A DNA stretch of 8,682 nt, taken from positions 1 to 8,682 of the forward strand of contig USDP01000058.1 in the NCBI GenBank assembly GCA_900553545.1, in the 5' to 3' direction. Source of the DNA: an uncultured Eubacteriales bacterium (GTDB lineage: Bacteria > Bacillota > Clostridia > Oscillospirales > Oscillospiraceae). The position numbers were made by a program, and so were the translations under genes. Below are positions 1 through 5,774 of the stretch, one piece after another. Below the pieces are notes generated by a model that saw only the letters and a list, made by a program, of their open reading frames with translations, was not told the origin of the DNA and did not search any database. Every line of letters begins with the position of its first letter. The first letter of the stretch is position 1.

Positions 1-1
1 A

Positions 2-349
2 AAGCAGACCTATTCCGCCGTCGCCGAGGCGGACGGCAAGGTGCTCGGCCTTTACATTCTGCATCCCAACAACGAGGGCCGCTGCGGCCATATCTGCAAC
101 GCGAGCTATGCCGTCGAGCGCACAGCACGCGGACTGCACCTCGGTGAGGCGCTCGTCTCCGACTGTCTCGCGCAGGGCAAGGCGCACGGCTTTGGCATCC
201 TGCAATTCAACGCCGTCGTCGCCACGAACGTCCACGCGCGGCATCTCTATGAACGGCTCGGCTTCACCCAGCTCGGCACGATCCCCAAGGGCTTCCGCAT
301 GAAGGACAGGCATTTCGAGGATATCTGCCCCTATTATCACGAGCTATAA
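2..349 (+). CDS. GNAT-family N-acetyltransferase, C-terminal part (5' end outside window)
   Basis: The frame is open from the first bases of the window to TAA at 347-349, giving 115 residues with no start. A GTG at 41 is internal to the fold and is not a convincing start. The visible part matches the acetyl-CoA-binding half of the GNAT fold. The motif A segment RGLHLGEAL is a variant of the R/Q-x-x-G-x-G/A pyrophosphate loop. It is followed by a helix, a strand (ILQFNAVVATN), and the typical late motif NVHARHLYERLGF. GNAT enzymes transfer an acetyl group from acetyl-CoA to an amine, acting in the cytoplasm. The substrate cannot be told from this fragment. The tail FEDICPYYHEL resembles small-molecule or amino-acid GNATs of clostridia. 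The gene is convergent with the serpin gene and shares its terminator. The family call is firm; the specificity is unknown. Confidence 0.86.
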   Translation, partial: KQTYSAVAEADGKVLGLYILHPNNEGRCGHICNASYAVERTARGLHLGEALVSDCLAQGKAHGFGILQFNAVVATNVHARHLYERLGFTQLGTIPKGFRMKDRHFEDICPYYHEL

Positions 350-360
350 GCTATAAACGA

Positions 361-394
361 ACGCCCTCTCCAGATTACTGGAGAGGGCGTTTTG
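361..394. terminator. Bidirectional intrinsic terminator between the GNAT and serpin genes
   Basis: A perfect 13-bp stem pairs 361-373 (ACGCCCTCTCCAG) with 378-390 around an ATTA loop. On the plus strand it runs into TTTT (390-393). On the minus strand the hairpin is followed by TTCGTTTATA, a weaker T-rich tail. It starts 11 bases after the GNAT stop and 11 bases beyond the serpin stop, so it can serve both convergent genes. Confidence 0.9.
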
Positions 395-401
395 TGATCC
401 A

Positions 402-1799
402 TTATCCATTCGGCTGATTGACTACGCCAGCGAAGAGCGGCGCGCCGTCGATCCCGGTGAGCACGAACAGGAACGGCCGGTCAAGCGTGAAATCCACCGT
501 CTCCGGCTCCTCGATCAGCGCCATCCCCTCCACACCAAGCACCGTATACGCCGCAGCCTCACAGCCGTCCTCATCGATCTTCACGCGCGCGGCATGCTCC
601 GCCTTCGAGAGGACAAGGCTCTCATCCAGCCCCAGCGGCGTGAAATCCGCCGTCTCGGCGTCGAGCACATCCGTGATGCCAAGCGTCTTCAGGGCATCCT
701 TCAGGTCGAGATCGGAGGCCACGTCAAACTTCGGCAGGCTCAGCGCAATCTTCGCATACTGCGTCTGCGACCAGCCGCCGTTCGCCACGAGGAAGCTCAG
801 CGCCTCGTCGGACTGGAGCAGATCCTCCGGCGTTTTCCCGTCGTCCGGGCGGAGCAGCCACATCGTCCCGCTGCCCTCCATCGGAAGGCCGATCGCCGAG
901 AAGCCGTCGCCGTAGTAGACGTCCCCGTTCTCGCTGCTGTGCATGAATTCGCAGGTCACGTCGCCGCTCGCCGCGTGGAACGTGTCCTCCGTCGAGGCCG
1001 ACGGGTCAAATTTATCCGCCCAGCTCGCGCGGTAGTAGATCGTCGAGGCCAGCGCCAGCACGGTCTGCGGATCAAAGCTCAGCCCCGCCGCCTGCTCCGT
1101 CAGCAGGTCACCGGTATTTTTGTTGATCCAGCTGCGCAGTGCCTCGTTGTATGCCTCCGAACCCATGTCGCCGGAATAGGACGACGCGAAATAGTCTGTC
1201 GCAAGGCGATCCATCGTCGCCTGATCATATTCCGTTCCATTCCGCAGCCAGAGCGAGTTGGCCAGCAGGCTCGTCACGCGCCCATCGTCCCAGCTGTTTT
1301 CGAACCAGAGGGCCTTGGCCCGCGCGCGGAGCGCCTCGATGTCGTCCTCGCCGAGCGCGTCCAGAATCTGCGTCCGGCTCTCGCCGTCGGTACACTCGGC
1401 CAGCATCGCGAGCGCCATATAGACATTCAGCGGCGAGCAGATGCGGTTTTCTCCATTGCTTCCCGCGAGGAGCGCGGACATCATCGGCAAAAACCGCTCC
1501 GAAAGGCCATCCATCGTGGCGTCCATGTTCTCCGTTCGGGCCTCATAGTCCGCGTACCACGCCTCATTGGCCGCGGTCCACGCCTCATCGTCCCATTCAC
1601 CGGTCTTCTCGTCGTAGTAATCCATCTCTTGCGGGAACTGTGCCATCTCCGGGATGACCGGCGCGGCCAGCTCTGTCGCCAGAAGGGTGCTCGGTTCCTC
1701 GTCCGGGAGGGTCACATTGCCGCCCGGCGTCTGCGCCGCGCAGCCCATCATGGTCACTGCCGTCGCCACGGCCAATCCAAATGCAAGAATCTTTTTCAT
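402..1799 (-). CDS. Serpin-family protease inhibitor, surface lipoprotein
   Basis: This 465-residue protein starts with a lipoprotein signal peptide ending at TMMGC (Cys20). An acidic, Trp/Tyr-rich linker (about 25-100) leads to a serpin fold (about 101-465). Family landmarks are the ICSPLNVYMALAML helix (120-133), the breach and shutter strands, SLPKFDV (354-360), and FTLDRPFLFVL (437-447), which fits the serpin signature. The reactive-loop hinge DGCEAAAYT (411-419) has the small P12-P10 alanines expected of an inhibitory serpin. Counting from Gly412 as P15 puts Met426 at P1 and Ala427 at P1'. Met P1 is typical of inhibitors of elastase- or chymotrypsin-like proteases. The start is supported by AAAAGGAGA at 1808-1816, 8 bases upstream. 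Serpins trap serine proteases as covalent complexes; here this would happen at the cell surface. Related gut clostridial serpins (siropins) inhibit human neutrophil proteases. The target in this case is inference. The gene is divergent from the BlaI/BlaR-like operon. Confidence 0.95.
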   Translation of the reverse strand: MKKILAFGLAVATAVTMMGCAAQTPGGNVTLPDEEPSTLLATELAAPVIPEMAQFPQEMDYYDEKTGEWDDEAWTAANEAWYADYEARTENMDATMDGLSERFLPMMSALLAGSNGENRICSPLNVYMALAMLAECTDGESRTQILDALGEDDIEALRARAKALWFENSWDDGRVTSLLANSLWLRNGTEYDQATMDRLATDYFASSYSGDMGSEAYNEALRSWINKNTGDLLTEQAAGLSFDPQTVLALASTIYYRASWADKFDPSASTEDTFHAASGDVTCEFMHSSENGDVYYGDGFSAIGLPMEGSGTMWLLRPDDGKTPEDLLQSDEALSFLVANGGWSQTQYAKIALSLPKFDVASDLDLKDALKTLGITDVLDAETADFTPLGLDESLVLSKAEHAARVKIDEDGCEAAAYTVLGVEGMALIEEPETVDFTLDRPFLFVLTGIDGAPLFAGVVNQPNG

Positions 1800-1828
1800 G
1801 TTCCATGTCTCCTTTTGTCTGGTCTGCC

Positions 1829-1857
1829 CTTATAGACGAAACGTTTTCGAAAAGGTT
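1829..1857 (-). promoter_or_regulatory. Possible serpin promoter
   Basis: On the minus strand a TATAAG (1834-1829) lies about 30 bases upstream of the serpin start codon, which would leave a leader just long enough for the ribosome site. The -35 region at 17-bp spacing reads AACCTT, a poor match, so the promoter would need an activator or a different sigma factor. The palindrome TTTTCGAAAA (1844-1853) lies mostly in the spacer. This is a weak call. Confidence 0.3.
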
Positions 1858-1872
1858 GCGGGGCGCTTCGAA
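1844..1872. promoter_or_regulatory. Pair of TTCGAA palindromes upstream of the serpin gene
   Basis: The perfect palindrome TTTTCGAAAA (1844-1853) and a second TTCGAA (1867-1872) have centres 21 bp apart, two helical turns, so both would face the same side of the DNA. They flank the likely -35 region of the serpin gene. The arrangement could be a dimer-pair operator for an unknown regulator. It does not fit the BlaI consensus. The support is the spacing alone. Confidence 0.3.
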
Positions 1873-1902
1873 AAAACTTCGGCTCTTCTGCGGATTTTGC
1901 TG

Positions 1903-1931
1903 TTGACATTTGTAGACTGTCGTGTTATGCT
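1903..1931 (+). promoter_or_regulatory. Promoter of the blaI-blaR-like operon
   Basis: A perfect -35 TTGACA (1903-1908) is followed after exactly 17 bp by TATGCT (1926-1931), a good sigma-A -10 hexamer. Transcription would begin near 1938, about 26 bases before the repressor ATG. The spacing fits the ribosome binding site AGGAGGG (1950-1956) well. Confidence 0.8.
1905..1914. promoter_or_regulatory. BlaI-type operator box 1
   Basis: GACATTTGTA matches 7 of the 8 fixed positions of the known BlaI/MecI half-site pair TACA-N2-TGTA. It overlaps the -35 hexamer of the operon promoter, where bound repressor would block RNA polymerase. Operator function is inferred from the match and position. Confidence 0.55.
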
Positions 1932-1936
1932 CTGGT

Positions 1937-1946
1937 TACAAACGTA
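1937..1946. promoter_or_regulatory. BlaI-type operator box 2
   Basis: TACAAACGTA matches 7 of 8 fixed positions of TACA-N2-TGTA and sits inside the perfect dyad TTAC-N4-GTAA (1936-1947). It covers the expected transcription start. Its centre is 32 bp from that of box 1, about three helical turns, as expected for two repressor dimers on the same face of the DNA. Confidence 0.55.
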
Positions 1947-1963
1947 AACAGGAGGGATACCTT

Positions 1964-2353
1964 ATGCCACGGAACATTGATCTGACCGAGGCGGAATGGA
2001 CGCTGATGGAGCAGCTCTGGGGCGCGCCGGGCCAGACTGGCCGCGCCCTGACCGACGCGCTGCACGCCAAGACCAGCTGGGCACGCAGCACCACGCTCAC
2101 GCTCCTGCGCCGCCTGACGGAAAAGGGCGCCGTCCGCACAGAGGTGCGGGACGGCATGCACGTCTACTTCCCCGCCGTCTCGCGTGAGGACGCCGCCGCG
2201 CGGCAGACGCGCGACTTGCTTGGCCGTGTCTACCACGGGAGCCTCAGCCTGCTCGTCAGCGCCATGACTCGCGAAGAGACCCTGTCAAAAGCCGAAATCG
2301 ACGAACTGTACGCGATCTTGGACGAAATGGAGGCGAAACAGGGCGATGCTTGA
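1964..2353 (+). CDS. blaI: BlaI/MecI-family transcriptional repressor
   Basis: This 129-residue protein has the usual length and layout of BlaI/MecI repressors. It has an N-terminal winged helix (about 1-72), with opening LTEAEWTLMEQLW and a recognition helix region SWARSTTLTLLRRL (38-51), then a helical dimerisation tail. Family members bind TACA-N2-TGTA sites as dimers and are inactivated by cleavage near residue 101 when the partner BlaR1/MecR1 protease is triggered. The equivalent stretch here is about SLSLLVSAMT (93-102). The ATG at 1964 is chosen over an in-frame GTG at 1922 because AGGAGGG lies 7 bases upstream and the GTG lies inside the promoter. The stop overlaps the next gene by 8 bases, so translation is probably coupled. 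Autoregulation is likely given the flanking boxes. The gene symbol denotes the family; a role in beta-lactam resistance is not implied. Confidence 0.95.
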   Translation: MPRNIDLTEAEWTLMEQLWGAPGQTGRALTDALHAKTSWARSTTLTLLRRLTEKGAVRTEVRDGMHVYFPAVSREDAAARQTRDLLGRVYHGSLSLLVSAMTREETLSKAEIDELYAILDEMEAKQGDA

Positions 2354-3146
2354 GTGGTTTCTTTCCTCGGCGATCTTGCTGGCCGTCCTGATCGCGCTGC
2401 ACTATCTGCTGCGCGGCAAGGTCAGCCCGAAGCTGCAATACGCCCTCTGGGCTATAGCTCTCGTCCGCTTGCTGCTGCCATTTTCCGTGGGGCAGAGCGC
2501 CGCGAGCGTCGAGAATCTCGTCCCCGAGACGCAGCATTACGTCCTCTACACCGCGCCGCGCACGGCCCCGGAACCCGAAACAACCACGCCGTCTCAGCCG
2601 CAGCAGACCGCGCAGCCGCCCGTGCAGGTGCTCCCCGCACGCGAAGCTGTCGAAACGCAGAAAGCCGTCCATGGCGGCAGCGTTCTGGATCTGAAAACAG
2701 TTTTGACCATCATTTGGGCCGTCGGCGCGGCGGGCGTGCTCGTCTGGTTCTTCGGCTGCAACTTTGCCTTCGGCCGTGCGCTGCGGAAGGATGCGACGCT
2801 GTTCGCCCCGGCCTCGCCGGGCTGCCCGGCCATCTACGTCTCCCCGGCCATCGCCTCGCCGTGCCTGTTTGGCTTTCTCCGCCCGGCCATCTATCTGACG
2901 CCGGACAGCGCCGCAGACGATGCCGGCGGCACTGCATCGCGCACGAGCAGACGCACTACCGCCACGGCGACCATCTCTGGGCGCTGCTGCGCGGGGTCTG
3001 CCTCGCGCTGCACTGGTTCGACCCGCTGGCCTGGTGGAGCGCACACCTTGCGCGAACCGACGCGGAGCTCTGCTGCGACGAGGATGCGATCCGTCTGCTC
3101 GGCGAAGGTGAGCGCGCCGACTATGGCCGGACGCTCATCCGCATGA
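2346..3146 (+). CDS. BlaR1/MecR1-family M56 sensor, N-terminal part before a frameshift
   Basis: Read from its ATG this frame gives 266 residues, of which the first 193 or so are homologous to BlaR1-type proteins. Membrane segments are visible at about 4-22, 31-47 and 119-141. Between the second and third lies a Pro/Gln/Thr-rich loop. The segment SPCLFGFLRPAIYLTP (171-186) is the family motif that precedes the zinc protease. Beyond about residue 193 this frame becomes an Arg/Thr/Ser-rich non-homologous tail that stops at 3146, while the true continuation lies in the -1 frame from 2927. As sequenced, this piece lacks the zinc site and the sensor. It overlaps the repressor gene by 8 bases, the usual operon arrangement. 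The two parts should be read as one gene of about 1,078 codons that is frameshifted, either really or by a base error. Confidence 0.82.
   Translation: MLEWFLSSAILLAVLIALHYLLRGKVSPKLQYALWAIALVRLLLPFSVGQSAASVENLVPETQHYVLYTAPRTAPEPETTTPSQPQQTAQPPVQVLPAREAVETQKAVHGGSVLDLKTVLTIIWAVGAAGVLVWFFGCNFAFGRALRKDATLFAPASPGCPAIYVSPAIASPCLFGFLRPAIYLTPDSAADDAGGTASRTSRRTTATATISGRCCAGSASRCTGSTRWPGGAHTLREPTRSSAATRMRSVCSAKVSAPTMAGRSSA
2922..2933 (+). other. Frameshift point in the BlaR-like gene
   Basis: Homology moves from the frame of the ATG at 2346 (ending ...AADDA, GCC at 2922-2924) to the -1 frame (RHCIAHEQTH, from CGG at 2927). One base is missing, or two are extra, within GCCGGCGGCACT. Restoring a single base would give a continuous D-D-A-x-R-H-C-I-A-H-E. 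No slippery X-XXY-YYZ heptamer is present here, so programmed frameshifting is not supported. Confidence 0.8.
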
Positions 3147-5581
3147 CCTGCCGCGCGCGCGTCGACCCTCTCTCCGCCGCGACGACGATGTCGGGCCGCG
3201 GCAGCCAGCTGAAAGAGCGTGTCCGCGCCATCGCAAAGCACCCGAAGACCGCCGTGCCCGTGCTCATCGCCGTGCTGCTGATCGCGGCGATCGCCGCCGG
3301 CTGCACGATGACCGGCGCGAAGCAGAAAAACTCTACGCCGGACGCAGCCGCAACGGCCGAAGCGGAAACCACGTCTGACGCAGAAACCGCCCATCGCGAC
3401 GCCATCCTCACCAGACTGCAAGAAGTCATCCCCGCCGAGGCGCCAGGCGTCGACTCTGCCGAGCCGACGACAGCCAAGGCCATCAGCGGCTTCGCGGACT
3501 ATCTGCTGCGGCACTATGACCAGCTCGATACCCGCGGCTTCTTTGCAGATGACACCGTCTGGGAGGCGGTCACGCTGGATGATCAGGACTTTCAACTCGT
3601 CATCCGCGACAAGGACGGCAACAAACTCGACGTCCTCTCCTATCACGCGCAATATGACATTGCAGACGACGCGGCCTACCGCTGCGCAATGGCCATGTAT
3701 GCCTACTCTGTTTATATTGATGTTGCCCAGACGGCCGAACAGTTTGCCTCCTATCTGGCCGAGCACGGCAAGGAATGGCAGGATTCTGACATCTGGGACT
3801 ATGACACGGTCTGGAGTCTCCGCAAACTGGACAGCCAAATTCTCCTGCATATCTCGAATCTCCCGGACGGCTCCACCGTAACCTTCTCCATGGACTGCGA
3901 GACGCTCGCCGTGACGTATGAGCCGGTCGATATGGACCGCCGCAAGACCGCCATTGAGGCGAAGCTGAACGCAGCCCTCGCGTCGGAGATCGTGCGCGAC
4001 GACACCTACTGGTTCCCGCTGCGCGAGCTGGACGAGACGAGGCAGCAAGCCGCCCTCACGGCCTACACGGTCTGGCTCGTCGACAATTTCGACGCGCTGC
4101 TTCAAAACGGTGCGCTGGAGGACGACATCCGCTGGGAGCTTCTCGCGACGGCCTCCGGTGAGGGAACTCTCGTCCTCCGGAGCGACGAGACGCGCACGCC
4201 CTATTTCTACTACTGCCTCTACTACGACGTCGAAACGGGCCACGTCGACGATTTCGACCCCCGCCTGATGTCTGCGCTGAAGGAAAGCAATGTGCAGGAT
4301 CCCGAACTGGCTCAGACCGCACAGGTGACGTTTGCCGCCTACTTCCGCGGTCACTATGACGAGCTGGAGCCGCTTGGCATCTTCCGCTATGGCGCGCGCT
4401 GGACGCTCCGTCTGACCGACGGCGACCTGTTCCTGGACGCTGAAACCTTGACCGGCGGCACGGAGCAGTTCATCTTCACGCCGGACACTGGTCTTGTCCA
4501 CCGCAGCGGCGAAGCGGCAGACGCGCCCGGCGCGTTTGAGTCCGTCTGGGTCGACTTCGCGGTGAACTGGCGGCTCGACTACCTGCCTGTCTGCTCCGAG
4601 GCGCTGTATCCCGAGAACAACGGCGTCCCGGACGCGGCCTCGGAATATCTGATGTGGCTCTACGCCACAAACATGGACTGGTTGAAGGCACAGGGCTATA
4701 TGGACACCGACTGGGTGGAGACCACGATCCAGGCGCACTTCCCCATCCGCCGCCTCTCGATGGACGATCTGCCGAAGACGTGGGAGTTCCGCAATGGCCG
4801 CTACGAACCGGTCGCGACCGGCGTGAATCCGAAGCCCCTTGTCCGGCTCGATTCGCTCGAGGCCGATGTCTCGGACGAGCGCACCGTCTACACCGCGAAA
4901 TACACCTTCTTCTCCGCCGGACACGAGATCGCCGATGAGGCGGAATGGCAGCAGCTCCGGAGCAACATCCTCGCGGGCGACCTCTCCGGACTCTGGGAGG
5001 ATCATGTCGATACCTTTGAATTCTACTTTGAGAGCGGCCAGCCCATCTTCCTCTCGCACAGCGAGCTGATGATCTGCGCGTCCTACAATGCGGCCATGCC
5101 CCTGCAGGCCGAGGAATTCACGCTGCCGCGTGCGCTTCGCTTCGGCACGAGCTATGACGTAGCACTGCGGCTCTGCGGCAGCCATGCCGAAAATGAGGAC
5201 AGCGGCGATGGCTGGAAAAGCTTCCAGTGCGAGGGCTATCGTTATGTCTTCTACGACGATGCTCTCTCCTGCGTCTACATCCGCAGCGTCGCCGACGGCG
5301 GCAACATGGATCCCACCACGCCCATCTTCCGCGAGATCCATCTTGGCGAGAGCATCGAGTCCGTCTTCGACAAGTTCCCTTGCACCGACCGGGCGCTGAA
5401 GCAGTGGGAGCTCCAGACCGTCTATGACGACGGCGAGGGGCACACCGCCGATCTGCAATTCGTGGCGAACAGCTTCTATGCGCTGCGCTTCTGCACGCCG
5501 GAGGGCTATACGGCCATGCTCACCTTCGCCCGTGCGGACAACACGGTCAAATCCATCGACCTCTACGCGCCCGGCATGTAA
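2927..5581 (+). CDS. BlaR1/MecR1-family M56 metallopeptidase sensor, protease and giant ectodomain
   Basis: This is the continuation of the gene starting at 2346. Composite residues are about 195-1078. HEQTH (200-204) is the M56 zinc and catalytic motif, and Glu241 in AELCCDE is the expected third ligand. FDPLAWW and RADYGRTLIRM are family motifs. A fourth membrane segment (about 305-319) ends in AAGC, placing about 758 residues outside the cell. In classical BlaR1 that region is a penicillin-binding domain. Here I see no SxxK/SxN/KTG set. Instead there are five degenerate repeats (3479 to about 4930) and two possible BamE-like units at the end. By family rule, ectodomain sensing activates the cytoplasmic protease domain, which removes BlaI. 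The ligand is unknown. Codon use and composition look normal to the end, so the frameshift is recent or an assembly error. No terminator hairpin with a T-run follows the stop. Confidence 0.83.
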   Translation, partial: RHCIAHEQTHYRHGDHLWALLRGVCLALHWFDPLAWWSAHLARTDAELCCDEDAIRLLGEGERADYGRTLIRMTCRARVDPLSAATTMSGRGSQLKERVRAIAKHPKTAVPVLIAVLLIAAIAAGCTMTGAKQKNSTPDAAATAEAETTSDAETAHRDAILTRLQEVIPAEAPGVDSAEPTTAKAISGFADYLLRHYDQLDTRGFFADDTVWEAVTLDDQDFQLVIRDKDGNKLDVLSYHAQYDIADDAAYRCAMAMYAYSVYIDVAQTAEQFASYLAEHGKEWQDSDIWDYDTVWSLRKLDSQILLHISNLPDGSTVTFSMDCETLAVTYEPVDMDRRKTAIEAKLNAALASEIVRDDTYWFPLRELDETRQQAALTAYTVWLVDNFDALLQNGALEDDIRWELLATASGEGTLVLRSDETRTPYFYYCLYYDVETGHVDDFDPRLMSALKESNVQDPELAQTAQVTFAAYFRGHYDELEPLGIFRYGARWTLRLTDGDLFLDAETLTGGTEQFIFTPDTGLVHRSGEAADAPGAFESVWVDFAVNWRLDYLPVCSEALYPENNGVPDAASEYLMWLYATNMDWLKAQGYMDTDWVETTIQAHFPIRRLSMDDLPKTWEFRNGRYEPVATGVNPKPLVRLDSLEADVSDERTVYTAKYTFFSAGHEIADEAEWQQLRSNILAGDLSGLWEDHVDTFEFYFESGQPIFLSHSELMICASYNAAMPLQAEEFTLPRALRFGTSYDVALRLCGSHAENEDSGDGWKSFQCEGYRYVFYDDALSCVYIRSVADGGNMDPTTPIFREIHLGESIESVFDKFPCTDRALKQWELQTVYDDGEGHTADLQFVANSFYALRFCTPEGYTAMLTFARADNTVKSIDLYAPGM
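3479..4930 (+). repeat. Five degenerate tandem repeats in the sensor ectodomain
   Basis: Units start near 3479, 3725, 4049, 4310 and 4634, spaced about 82, 108, 87 and 108 residues. Each has a helix with a Y/W-L core followed by H/N-Y/F-D-x-L/W, then a G-F/I/A/Y turn about 4 residues later, an acidic D-D or D-x-D, and a conserved Trp leading into L-x-L strands. Examples are YLLRHYDQL, YLAEHGKEW, WLVDNFDALL, YFRGHYDEL and WLYATNMDWL. The repeats are visible only at protein level; the DNA has diverged. Confidence 0.6.
5122..5578 (+). repeat. Two possible BamE-like units at the sensor C-terminus
   Basis: LRFGTSYDVALRL and IHLGESIESVFDKF, each followed by an aromatic-rich beta hairpin, resemble the G-x-S/T-x-x-x-V opening of small SmpA/OmlA (BamE-like) domains. 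Those domains act as extracellular binding or inhibitory modules in several families. The resemblance is short and needs a profile search. Confidence 0.35.
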
Positions 5582-5585
5582 GAGA

Positions 5586-5746
5586 GGCAACACCGCACAA
5601 TTACGTCGGCGCGCTTCGGTGGATCTTTTCCGCCAATTCATCGGTTTGAAAAATTTGAAATCCACAAAGGATATCTGCATTTTCCAAACCTCGCCTTGAC
5701 GAAAAAGCTCTCGCCGAATCTGCTTGTTGAATTGTGCGCTGCTGCC
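5586..5746. repeat. MITE-like element with inverted ends
   Basis: The left end (5586-5602, GGCAACACCGCACAATT) and the right end (5730-5746) are inverted repeats matching at 15 of 17 positions. Just inside, TCGGCG (5605-5610) pairs with CGCCGA (5712-5717). In the middle GGTTTGAAAAAT (5643-5654) pairs with ATTTTCCAAACC (5679-5690) at 11 of 12 positions. The whole piece therefore folds as a long interrupted hairpin with no coding potential of its own. No target duplication is obvious. It fills most of the 243-bp gap between the sensor and lipoprotein genes. A non-autonomous mobile element or a structured intergenic repeat would both fit. Confidence 0.65.
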
Positions 5747-5753
5747 TTAAATT
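5724..5753 (+). promoter_or_regulatory. Possible promoter of the small lipoprotein gene
   Basis: TTGTTG (5724-5729) and TAAATT (5748-5753) are spaced 18 bp apart. Transcription would start near 5760 and give a leader of about 65 bases containing the hairpin at 5775-5816. Both hexamers are weak. The -35 lies at the right end of the repeat element, so that element may supply part of the promoter. Confidence 0.3.
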
Positions 5754-5774
5754 TTCCAAACTTTGCAACGAACC

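Noticed and set aside
594..1835. 413-codon plus-strand open frame opposite the serpin gene
   Set aside because: Arg/His/Val-rich shadow with no domain; the minus strand encodes a complete serpin.
1922..1963. GTG at 1922 as start of the repressor
   Set aside because: It lies within the promoter before the expected transcription start; the ATG at 1964 has an ideal ribosome site and matches family length.
2919..2936. Programmed -1 ribosomal frameshifting
   Set aside because: No slippery heptamer lies in the short overlap where the shift must occur.
2346..5581. Classical beta-lactam sensor BlaR1
   Set aside because: The ectodomain lacks a combination of SxxK, SxN and KTG motifs. A lone SALK near 4275 has no supporting context, and no beta-lactamase gene is in the window.
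2891..5680. 929-codon open frame on the minus strand opposite the sensor gene
   Set aside because: It lacks recognisable domains, is Arg/Val/Asp-biased as expected of an antisense shadow in GC-rich DNA, and has no convincing ribosome site. The plus-strand frame has clear family motifs.
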